A stretch of 64,000 nt of DNA from Petunia secreta. Taxonomy: Eukaryota > Streptophyta > Magnoliopsida > Solanales > Solanaceae. Location: NCBI GenBank assembly GCA_029990175.1, contig JARKIP010000028.1, positions 10,046,501 to 10,110,500 on the forward strand, in the 5' to 3' direction. This document shows, in pieces, positions 13,201-22,529 of this stretch. Both the position numbers and the translations under genes were made by a program. Position 1 is the first letter of the stretch. Each line of letters begins with the position of its first letter. Under the pieces are notes generated by a model. The model was not told the DNA's origin. It did not search any database and saw nothing but the letters and a program-made list of their open reading frames with translations.

Positions 13201-16200
13201 GTCTTGTGAAATTGCGTGTGAAAACTCTATGCTAGTTGATGATTTATATGATTACAATGTGTTTGCAACTAGTGTAGATTCGGATGGTCAACTTGTGAGT
13301 AAATATGAACCACTAGTTGAGAGGATTGATAAGCCACATCGCGATGTGAGCTCGATCTTCGCCGAACCTCTCTTTAGTGATGAAGTTGTAGTTGACCTTG
13401 CTTGTGACCTTTGTTATGACACACCACCAATCTTTGATAAAGGGAATAATGAGTTGTTCGATCATACCCTTGTTGATATTATTGCCTATGGTGGATCTAT
13501 GTGTTGTATTAAGGATGATGCTACCCTTGAGGAGTCCTTAGTGGATGAGTTGGATCGGATTATATTCGATGACTCCTCAAGTGTGGATGATGACCTTGGT
13601 TGGGATGCACCTTTGATGGGTAGTGAACTTGTTTTCACCAACCCTTTGTTCGAAGGAGATTGTGATGAGCATCCGACTCGAGGAGGATATGAATCACCTC
13701 GGTTTGAAAAGCTTAACCCCGTAGACAATCCACTATATGAGACCTTCTTCGGAAGCTTGTCTGTTGAGACGGATTGTCTTAAAGGTGAATTTGGAGGTGA
13801 TAAGCCATCTCTTGGTGTGAATAAAATTGCTTTTAAGAAGGGGAGTGGAGTATTCGATGTTAGTTGTCAAGTCAACTATTTTACTTGCTCCATTCTACAC
13901 GCTGATCACACCTCGAGTATTGAGCATACCGAAATCCATAAGCTCCATGGTGATAAAACTAAATTGAGGGCTCGGTATGTTGACTACGAGTTTAGAGGTG
14001 ATAGGGCCTTTGATCGTTGCATCTTCCATGTAAAGTGTCCTATTGATCTCTTCATGCACTTGAGCCAAGAACTTGCTGTTTCCTTTGGAGACATAGGTTG
14101 TTTGATTATTATTGATGCTTGGCTCTACCATAAGAGTGTGTTTTCCACTCGTAACACTAACCTACTTTCGAAGTAGGAAGCTTTGTTTGTCTTTGCCTTG
14201 TTGCAGGTCTTGCCGGTTTGATTTCGAGGACGAAATCCTTTCAAGAAGGGGAGGATGATGCAATACGAACCAGGCTCACCTGTTCGATTCATCAAGCAAG
14301 TCCACCGAGGAGTCACATGGCGCCACGATCAAAGTGTGGCCGGAATGGAAGATGCCGAAGACTGCCTCGACGAGCAACAACTTTGGAAATCCACCGAGCA
14401 GACAACAAGTGACCGGTGCTGACACCGACTTCGGGGAGCTGTGAGATCGAGCACAACTAACGATCAAGTTTGAGCCCGAAGCTGAAAGCAACCGAACCGA
14501 GGAAGAGCGACGCCGAACAGAGAATCGATCAAAGGGCTACAAGTGTGCCCGAGGCAAGAGCGTTCGATTCCAAACGTGACCGAGGCAAACAAGCGTTCGA
14601 AGACAATGTGTTCGAACCAAGCTGCCGAACACTCCAGCCCTGCGTGGCTTTATCTCATTGGTCACCTGTGACCATTTACTATTTTGCCCTTTTAATGTTG
14701 TCTATATAAACTCCTAGCATAGCTCATTAGGAGGCAGTTTTTAGTTGATGTTGAATTGAGAGAATAGAGATAGAATTGGCCGAGCCATTCTTGTTTGAAG
14801 CCCGAGGCTTCGTTTATGCCTTCTTAGGCTTGGAACCGAAATGGATTTCATCACTAGTATGAATCCTTGTTAGGTTCAAGTTTCATTTTCTCCCTTGGAT
14901 AATCAATCAATGTATTGACTGTGATTATCCGTTCTTTCTTCTATTTCTATTCGCCCCCTTCCCGATTTCTTGTTATCCGTGTTACTTCGTTGCTTCCGCC
15001 TCTTATCTTCATCATTTCCGCGTCTTGTTTGTTGTCTCCGATAGCAAGGTGTAAACCCACGGGTTTGCTTGCATTATATGTCAATTGAAATGAAATAATA
15101 TACATAACATGTAAATGATAACTTCATGCAATTCTTCTATCGCCAGAAAAAGGGGCAACAATGCAATATTGTTGGCAATTTATAAATGTTTCCACAGCAA
15201 AAGATTAACAGAAAATTATTTTTGACATCAAACTGAACAAAGGGCGGGAAGTTTCAAAACAAACCAAAAAGAAAATGCCACAATTACAGACACCATGGCA
15301 CATAATCCAAATATTGTTTTAATTGTTGAACGACTCTTTTGCATGGGGAGGGGGGAGAGAGGAAAGTGGAAGGAGTTCATAAATGATACCTTTCTTTTAA
15401 CTGGAGCAGATGTGCTAACTGGTTTAAAGAATGATTCTAACCTGTTTATGAAAGAGACAACAGAAATTCACAATGCAAAACATCAGGGATACCACAAAAA
15501 AGTACATATACACTCTAGAACATCGTGCATATATTAAAGGCTTTTCTAAGGTGAAATAATAATCAACGGTCCATCTTCCACTTTTTAAGAAGTTTAAGGG
15601 AATGATAGTCTTTTCCAACATTATTAACCACCAAGAGACTTATCCTAAGCAATTCGTACCGCCCCTGAGAAGACTTGGTCTTGGCTGTCTTGATCTTTTC
15701 TATTGCCTGAATAAAGCCAAATGCAAAGTAGTTCATTATATCCTTTTAGAAGAAAAATCTAGGTCAAAAATAGGCAAAAGGCTGAATGGAAAAGGGTAAC
15801 ATACCTTTGTGACTCTATCAATATTGAATCCGTTTTCGTTTACCAGAAAGTTAATCAAGCCCTGATAAGAGAAACATAAAAAACGGAATTTAAGTTGAAG
15901 CCCGTTATAATCAATCAAAACAATCAGAATCTGCTCAGTTAAGAAAATTACTTCTTCATCAGGAGCAGCCCACTTTAGTTCAGTTTGCTCATCATCTGTA
16001 ACTACTAACGGTTCCTTGAAGAGCCGCCTAGCCTCTTTATATGGCCACTCATCAGGTATTTGATATCTGCAAAAGAATAGACGGAGAAAATATTTTAAGC
16101 AACCATGATGTCATGGTAAATTCAACTGCCCAAGTCCTAATTTACCGATAATGTTACCGTCAAATTTACGTCCATCCCCCCCCCCCTCCCAACCCCACAC

Positions 16201-16329
16201 CCACACAACACAAAAAATGTGATAGAGGGACAAAAGAGATAGAGAGAAGGGGGAGTTTTCAAGCATGTCAAGTATTTCGCATACCTCTTGAAAACTTTTG
16301 AAAATTTAACGTTATAAGGGACCATATAA

Positions 16330-16384
<55 letters not shown>

Positions 16385-19300
16385 GGAAGCTGGGTCTAGG
16401 CTGCGTACAATAGATCATCGTGGTTCGGCCTTCCCTAGAACCAGCACATAGTGGGAGCTTAGCGTACTAGGTTGCCCTTTTTCATAGGTAATCTCAAAAT
16501 ATCTGGTCCCTTATGAAGTTACATTTTCAAGTAGAACAATGTTTATCCGGGTGCAAGTATCCGATACGGGTGTGGGTTTAGAGGTCAGACCCTTCATGAT
16601 CTAATATTAAGATTCAGAGGTACAGGTTCAGGTACGGATTAGGGTGCTGGGATTCGACCAAAAGTTGTTCAAATATCTAAATATAGTGCGATAAAAATAT
16701 GCCTAAGTTATGAGACATTATTATGTGGTAAGCTAACATGTAGCTTGTAGAGTGCACTAACTCAATCTTTGATTCTCAAGTTGTAGGTACTACGTAGCCA
16801 TACAGAAAACGTTTCCCATGTCTTCAAATCTACACTAGCTTTTGTCTTGAGAAATCAAAATGTAAAATCCTATCTCAAATTTCTATGTGGTTTGTGGCCA
16901 AAGTACCCGAGGCTGATTTACCATATCCTATCTCAAATTTCCCATGTCTTCAAGTCCCACAACCATAATAGTGCTGGTGTCATGTCACACGGTGCATCAC
17001 CATAAATGAAGAGTCCGAGCAACTTAGGGACTGTCCATCAAATAGTGGTAACTTGTAAAGTGTTCACTAGTAATCGCACTAATAGTGTAATCCTTTATAT
17101 ATGACGACAAACTCCTTTAGAATGATTTCTACATTTTCAGTATGCTTTTTCTGCCTTGAGGAACAAGAGAGCTAATAATCAACTAGCTTTTGTACATTTA
17201 GTGTGTTGTTTTATCAGGAAAAGTGAAGACTGCTAGCAAAATGGAGATGGACAGCTAATTACCACTGATGAACGCATGCACATATATCTGGACTTAATTC
17301 CATAAAACATCAATGGATTACCTCTCTTTGTTAATGTTCTCCAATATGTTCTCCATAGACCCATGTTGGCGTACAAGCTTCAAAGCAGTCTGGGGCCCTA
17401 TGCCTATTGCACAGTTAAAAATTAGATACCAAGAACTGCTGCTCAAACCACTTAAAATCATATGAGTTGAAGCAAAGAGGCAAGTTTAGAAGGTTCCAAG
17501 ACACTAAAGTAAGATTGATTTTAAGAAGTTAGGACCTGCGAAAGTGCCACCACAAAAAGTGACACTGTAGCATACCTAGAAAAGCTAGGGCCACAGAAAC
17601 GCAAGGTAGCATAGGGGAGTAGACTTGAAAATTATTGTAAGGGGGGGTGGGAGAAAAGGAAAGAAAACACGGGCTTTTAACCAGGTGTCTCAATCTTCAC
17701 ATGAAGGCAGGAGTTATTAACAACATTGGGCTATTTACCACCCTAACCAAAGAAGACAATATGAGCATATAAGGTACGGAAGCTATAATATTGTGAGAGG
17801 CTGTAGCCTAAGATTCAAATCTACCCACAATCATTTAGTTTAGTAGAAGGCTAAGAGCACACATATACCTCCCATTACAACAATCAAAGCAAATATGAAC
17901 TAGGAGTCAGAATCTATACGAGCTCTTAGGTGCTGCAATCCATATAATGCAGACAAATGATTTTTAAACAGAAATCTAATTGACAAGCCTGGTACCTCGG
18001 ATGCTATCACAGTAATCGCAGCCACATAGAATGCACAAGTCTATGAACTGATCCATACTAAGTTCCAGGTCCTCTAATACCTGAAGTAAGATATATATCA
18101 GAGACAATGTACTTAGCCATCAACAGAGAAAAGGAAAGTTTTCAGGACCATTTTACCTTTGAAATATCAAATTCCATCACTGGAATCTTTTTGGAGCTAG
18201 GATCCATTAAATGGCGAAGAAACCTCGGAGCTCCAAAAGTTAAGGAATCCATATCTTCTGAGGCCACAGCATAAACCTGACATGCATAGTTTTCTCATCA
18301 AATATTCATCTATAAGGGCGCATAAACCTGACTCAATTACACGTTACTACTCTTTAGTGAAATATTTCGTAAACTTCAATGTCAACCCCCAGCCCAACCT
18401 CTGAGGTTTTCATAATAGCTTACGTGCCAATGACTACATGTATCATGATGAAACTTAATATTGCAACTGTGGGCTTTAAATGTATCCTTCACAAAATTGT
18501 AAATAAGATATTCGAATGATATGAAGCATCAAGCAAGTGACCAGGTAACCTGAGCATGTCATAAGTCAAGGGCGATTTAATACACGAGCATAGTGGTAAG
18601 CAATTAATTTTTTGACAGAATACATGCCTTATCTGTCTTACAAAGTGCAGCACACTGAGCCTCTGCTTCAGAAGGAGCCTAAGGAAACCATCAAAGATAA
18701 AGTTCAGAATTTCCATCTTATCAGGGGCAAAAACTGTACTTTGCAGACATACCATTGCCAGTAAATACATGAATTAAGGTGCAGTGAACGTCATTAGCCA
18801 TCTAAAAAACCCAAACGTGACTCCCAACTCACCTCAACAAGAGGTACTCCCATCAGTCTAAGAAGCTTCTTGCAGTCATCATTGTGTTGTGCGGTAACCT
18901 GAAAATGAGGTATGTGTCATGTAAGTACATGCACAGGTTTTGGCAGTTTACTTGTGAAAAGAGGGGACGAGGGGTAAAATCCAAAAGTTTTTAAGAGCTT
19001 TATGAGCCAAAGCATATTATACAGTGAATATTTCGTATTTCATAACAAGTCATATTCTTCAAGATCACAAAACTTCAGTGGTAAAATTATTAGGGAATAT
19101 TAGTAGCAAATATTGCACCCTGCACTTCCAACTATACAAATTAAAAGGTTATTCTGAAATCATCGCCTGAGTGTTATAAAGCTTCTTTCGTACTCAGAAC
19201 CTAAAACATTATGCTGAACCAGGTTGCAGATCATAACTCAAAGGCAGAAATTTCATACGATTACAAGCTTAGGAGTTTGTGCATATGATATAAAAAGTGA

Positions 19301-20951
19301 AGCTTCAAGAGGTTAAGTGTAAACAAAGGCACTTCATTCTTTTTCTTGATATTATTACTTCTATCTGCATATCAAGCTGTTGTACTTTTTCAACACAGTT
19401 TCATAAATTTTGTATTGGCAGATAGCAGTAAAATAGGGATTTGAACCATCAACTGTGCAATAAGATCAAAGGAGCAGTACACCAATAATATTTCTGATCT
19501 TGCGCAACTAATAAACTTAGAACCTGTTCAAAAAATCAGGGATAGTGAGCAGCACTCCTAATTCCTGAAAATAACAAGTTTAAACACCCACCTTTACTGT
19601 TCTCTTGCTGAATTTCTCAATATCCTCCTTGTTGCCTGCCTGTAATCAGAGTGCAACGATATCAATTATCTGTACAAACAAACCGGGAAAATTGCAGAGT
19701 CAACGAAGAACATAGAAGATACTGTTCCCGTTCACCAACCCTTTTCCTTTGGAGGGAAAAACATATCAAATTATGTATAATAATAAGCACAAAAGATGTA
19801 TTGATACTGTATGCAATATTACTATCAAACCTCTGTTGCCTTCGCCAAGTCATCAGTGGCATCTTCCCTTCTAGAGTAACTGCATAGACAAGAAACTGGG
19901 TCAAAGCATGAATAAACAAGCAGGATGTAGAGGATATAATAGAAAGAGCACATATAGGCAGCTAAGAGGTACCGTTTTGCGAGTTCTTGTTTCTTCAAAT
20001 CAGGGGGCTTCCCATCAAAAACATAGCTGATACAAAAGACAAGGGAATTGCTGAAGATGAACAATGCAAGAAAGGGGACAAAAGGTTAAATAAAAAACAT
20101 GAAGGCTTAAAGCAGCAAATTACACTGGCTTGATTCCAGCTTCCAAAAGCCTAATCGTCCGCGAAAACATCCCAACCAAATGACTGCAAATACACACAAC
20201 CATCAAGATCCATAAAAGCTACCGTTTTCAAATGTTAAATCCAAAGTAAAACCGACCAAACCAAACCTCGCATGAACAGTTATCTAAATAAACCACAATA
20301 GCACATACACAACTATGGCCTATTTAAGTGTTTAAAGTACTAACAAATATGCCACAAAACATTATCACTAATTGAAGAGTCAAACAGTTATCCCTTCAAC
20401 TACAAAATTATAACTTGTACTACTTTTTTCTAACTAATCCCTGAGGACAGTAACGTATAGTACGAATGTAGTTTCTAAATGTGTATTTTAAAATATCGAC
20501 ACTCGACTAAGATAGCCAGAAATCTTCACAATTACAGTTAAATCAATTCATTTCCAGAAACAATAGGAAAAGGGCATAATATACCTAGTAGTTTCCCCAG
20601 CTTCATTAGTGAGCATTTCCGTACCGCTACGTCCTACGACAATCTAAACAACAATAATTCTACATCAAATTAAGATAATAACTCCACAACATTAAACAAG
20701 TATATATATACATGTAAATGTACAGACCAGGAACTGGTAAATGCTCATACTAGCATCAATTGCTATTTTACGCCCGAAATAGCTTTCGAATTTTTGCTCT
20801 TTCATTCCTCTTGGCGCATTATCCGCCAATAGTTTCATTAAACCCTAGAATTAACAAATAAACAGTTCATTTTAAAGAAAATGAAAGAGTTAAATTGATG
20901 AATTAACATATTATAGTGTTCGTAAACACTAAACATACCTTAATTCCCATT
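8090..20951 (-). CDS. FEN1: Flap endonuclease 1, 17 exons, last intron invaded by a retrotransposon
   Basis: FEN1 is a structure-specific nuclease that removes 5' flaps in Okazaki-fragment processing and long-patch base-excision repair in the nucleus, working with PCNA. Exons (minus): 20951-20940, 20844-20728, 20643-20585, 20183-20124, 20026-19973, 19879-19831, 19639-19592, 18898-18833, 18678-18628, 18276-18157, 18080-17996, 17403-17322, 16066-15952, 15861-15805, 15706-15660, 15441-15390, 8164-8090. They sum to 382 aa, normal for plants. Metal ligands are visible: D34 (AIDAS), D87 (VFDGK), E159/E161 (SEAEAQ), D180/D182 (SEDMDS) and D234 (GCDYCD). The PCNA-binding motif QGRLESFF (339-346) spans exons 15 and 16; the tail is basic (KKSKAGGSKKKK). 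All junctions are GT-AG except a GC donor after exon 9 and the exon 1 junction, where GT lies one base too far for the frame (see findings). Intron 16 is 7.2 kb because of the 9311-15073 insertion. Confidence 0.95.
9311..10128 (+). repeat. 5' LTR of the FEN1-intron element
   Basis: Terminal TG...CA. The TATA-like TCTATATAAACTCC lies near 9757-9770, suggesting the transcription start follows shortly after. It matches the 3' LTR except for about four substitutions (for example near 9605, 9806, 10006 and 10022). Confidence 0.95.
10135..10146 (+). promoter_or_regulatory. Primer-binding site (tRNA-iMet)
   Basis: TGGTATCAGAGC, complementary to the 3' end of initiator methionine tRNA, lies 6 bases after the 5' LTR as in many plant LTR elements. 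Confidence 0.9.
10147..11341 (+). other. Long untranslated leader of the element, with a 33-A tract
   Basis: About 1.2 kb without a conserved reading frame. It contains a run of about 33 A at 10226-10258. It ends in a pyrimidine stretch and TTGTTGCAG directly before the ATG at 11342, which resembles a splice acceptor; the long frame may be read from a spliced transcript (inference). Confidence 0.6.
11342..13108 (+). CDS. Retroelement protein: acidic head plus catalytically dead retropepsin-like domain
   Basis: 588 codons from ATG 11342 to TAA 13106-13108. Residues 1-108 are extremely acidic and Tyr/Gly-rich (DGDYGSYGGDD); 125-200 are Gly/Ser-rich and basic. Around 255-365 lies a stretch with the layout of a retroviral-type aspartic protease: NCISAYLVRTLKIP corresponds to the family pattern NFIS...KLGLP, and DVWLGNPW to the D-hLG-hpWL signature. 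Where the family has the catalytic D-[ST]-G-[ST], this protein has IGGT, so the active Asp is missing. The rest is charged and low-complexity. No Gag capsid domain or zinc knuckle is seen. The same frame continues after the stop for 355 codons. Function unknown; the protease relationship is my pattern reading, not a search result. Confidence 0.8.
   Translation: MSSNDEDYGGYDACGDDGDYGSYGGDDCYNDTGDYGSYEDEAGHYGEYEDEEDYEACEDEREESYASGQEYEGSDASRYDDSTYSHCDNLEYDECDIEEVDDEVDRANYLMSSSVGVSCGAQESSRTPSIGMGGGGGGCSMGGGRFATFSRSTRFNASNSYGKGGSRSTGGYGPEEGRGGFYRTPSPRRSSYGFHAKTPSSTFNTNNVGRVKGSGSYHSGVTASGGIRRTQGVGLDGMGYSSSYLDLPIRNLGRSRFAIEVNGYGGNLLKIGGTDVNCISAYLVRTLKIPCYKLKHPYTYKGVSVSYEARVLISHGDYREYAWCDVYSMPDLDVWLGNPWVHSKQMLYIDERDVYLVYNRELQMAYTFTPHGLKGKMSISAYTSVLQMRKEREHQSRIERVPTRSPTNTRSGGKSARKESTEVNTLNPKPQASKSSGSPITEEETSVDESSSPRLRVDVKSPPTPAMGILGPRPNSPEYERQKIERSKGVTVDNSREEKGEAVLSDVSELSPPKPTPDLERKMREKKEGKRIDESEDTLYSNINLLSSPSTCSNSCAGTLGGKPIEPQPCAEVDRQGEENLSCKLHGE
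13109..14176 (+). pseudogene. In-frame continuation of the retroelement protein after one stop codon
   Basis: After the single TAA at 13106 the same frame stays open to the TAG at 14174-14176, 355 codons. The product is acidic, with motifs such as NPLFEGD, NPLYETFFG and FDRCIFHVKCPIDLFMHLSQ; I do not recognise a domain. There is no ATG near its beginning (the first is at about 13230), so it is either the tail of one 944-aa protein cut by a nonsense change or is reached by stop readthrough. It ends 80 bases before the 3' LTR. No RT, RNase H or integrase motif is present. Confidence 0.65.
14256..15073 (+). repeat. 3' LTR of the FEN1-intron element
   Basis: 818 bp, the same length as the 5' LTR, with about 4 substitutions (0.5%). 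It is preceded by a polypurine tract and followed by TTATAT, matching TTATAC before the 5' LTR at 5 of 6 bases. Confidence 0.95.
16383..16483 (+). mobile_element. 5'-truncated tRNA-derived SINE in FEN1 intron 12
   Basis: The segment CTGCGTACAATAGA...CCTTCCCTAGAACC...GTGGGAGCTTAGCG...GGTTGCCCTTTTT has the body and 3' end typical of the Solanaceae TS-type SINE; the tRNA-like head is absent. It follows a homopolymer patch of about 18 T and about 33 A (16330-16382). It lies in the intron between FEN1 exons 12 and 13. Confidence 0.65.
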
Positions 20952-21015
20952 TTTAGATAGAAATTAGAAGAACAATGTTACAGTAGAAGCTTCAATTTCT
21001 CAAAGGGTAAGGTAT

Positions 21016-21056
21016 TTAGGGTTTAATCTTTTCCCGCCTCTTTTTGGTATATATAT
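21016..21056 (-). promoter_or_regulatory. FEN1 core promoter: telo-box, E2F site, TATA
   Basis: Upstream of the FEN1 start codon lie, in order, AAACCCTAA (minus strand, 21016-21024; telo-box), TTTCCCGC read on the plus strand (21030-21037; fits the E2F consensus TTTSSCGC) and a TATATATAT stretch (21048-21056). Telo-box plus E2F site is the known combination in plant S-phase genes and suits a replication nuclease. That these sites act is inference. The promoter has at most ~130 further bases before the LTR at 21183. Confidence 0.65.
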
Positions 21057-21182
21057 GTAGGTATATGTCCACGTGTTATACGCCTGGTTTTGATTCTATG
21101 CTTCAGGTTTAACGCTCACGAATTTGCAATTGGTCTGATTACTCGACACGTTAAGTTATGGACCTCACTGTAAAGGGTAAAC

Positions 21183-22529
21183 TGTTGCTCCCAAACGCAC
21201 ACGCAAGTATACGTGGTCGACAAGTAATAAAGTGATAAGATGAGTATCGTTCCCACGAGGACTATGCAGACTGAGTTCTAGCAAACAATTTATTTAAACT
21301 ATTCAGGGATCTTTTTCCAATATTGAGGATTTTGTTAACTAAGGAACAGTAATTAAATGGTAGAAGTGAATTCAAGCAATGGAGCAAGACTTGGTTGTTA
21401 TCAGTAATAAGGAGACAGTCCAGGGTCAGAGTTACGAACAATCCAGTTGAGTTTTCCAATTGATTCCACTTCTTAAATCCCGGGTTACTAAATAACAGAT
21501 TAATTGTACCCGTAAAAACCTTTCAGTTCTTCACGGTCTATGCAGGCTACTCCAATCCCTATATGTCTATGGGTTGAATCACGTACACGCATTAACGAAT
21601 TCTGTAATGAGTTAAACTAGGCGAGCAAGTATATGTCTATCCTACTCACAAATTGGTTCCCCGATGCCCGGGTTCACAAACTAGTCATATTCTTTCTTAT
21701 TACGTAATTAAATTCCCTCTTTCGAGTTCAATCTAAAAACCATAGATAATGCGTAATAATCGGGCCCTGACAATTACACAAGTGAAATCAAGAAAGAATA
21801 AGTAACCCGTAATGGGATTCAATTAATGGGAATCAATCTTCAAACATCAACCTTCATGAAATACTCTAACCCTAGAACGATATATTTAGCTACGCATACT
21901 CATAATAACAACACAAGGAATTTATGTAATAATGAAATAATGATGTAATAGATTAATGGAAGGAAGAAAAACCCTTGTCTTGATGTTATGAGCTCTCAAA
22001 TTTGCTCCAAAGTCTGAACTCCCATGAAAAACTAAGTAATAAACTATTTACTATAATGTTTCCAAACCCTTGGTAATAAGTTAGACCCAAAACTAGAAGG
22101 AATAGGGAGTAAAATCGCGCACAAGGGGCGCTATAACTGGCGCCCCGCGCCCCGAAAAGCGTGCAAACGACCAGAACACGCCTCCAGGCTTCGTGCCTTA
22201 GCCCTGCGTCGCATGCCAAAAGCGCCAGGCCACTGCGCGCTACAGGCTGCGCGGCGCGGGCCCTAGAGCGCCAGCCAAAAGTTGCTCTTTTCCGCTCCAA
22301 AACTCGGCTCGTGTCGTGCCTTTGTGTGCTCGATCCAATCTTCAATCAACATCCACTCAATTCATGCTAAATCAAGCTCCGAAACGCTCCAAATGTATCG
22401 CGTAACGACCTACGCACGAACAACACAACATCAGCGTAAAACCACATTCACAAGCTACCAAACAAGTGCAAAACAAGCTCAAATGTGCGGAAATATTAAG
22501 GAAAAGTAGGCATAGAATGCCAAACATCA
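21183..22529 (-). repeat. 3' LTR of the gag-only element
   Basis: Read on the minus strand it runs TGATGTTTGG...GGGAGCAACA. It contains a GC-rich block (22120-22290) rich in GCGCC motifs that is unlike the AT-rich surroundings. Confidence 0.95.

Larger units (their letters stand above)
9311..15073 (+). mobile_element. Young non-autonomous Ty3-type LTR retrotransposon in FEN1 intron 16
   Basis: A 5763-bp element in antisense orientation to FEN1. The LTRs (9311-10128 and 14256-15073) are both 818 bp, start TGATGC, end TTGCA, and differ at about 4 positions. Flanks are TTATAC on the left and TTATAT on the right, so the target duplication is present but imperfect. The primer-binding site is at 10135-10146, and the purine-rich tract AAGAAGGGGAGGA (14244-14255 region) abuts the 3' LTR. 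The inside carries one long reading frame (see 11342-13108 and 13109-14176) but no gag, reverse transcriptase, RNase H or integrase, so it must use proteins of a relative. Confidence 0.95.

Noticed and set aside
16137..16325. Extra FEN1 exon in intron 12
   Set aside because: No FEN1-like sequence and no consistent splice sites; exons 12 and 13 join in frame without it.
21986..22345. 119-codon open frames, duplicated at 27583-27942
   Set aside because: They lie in the GC-rich part of the two LTR copies; the frame exists because GC-rich DNA has few stops, and no family is recognised.
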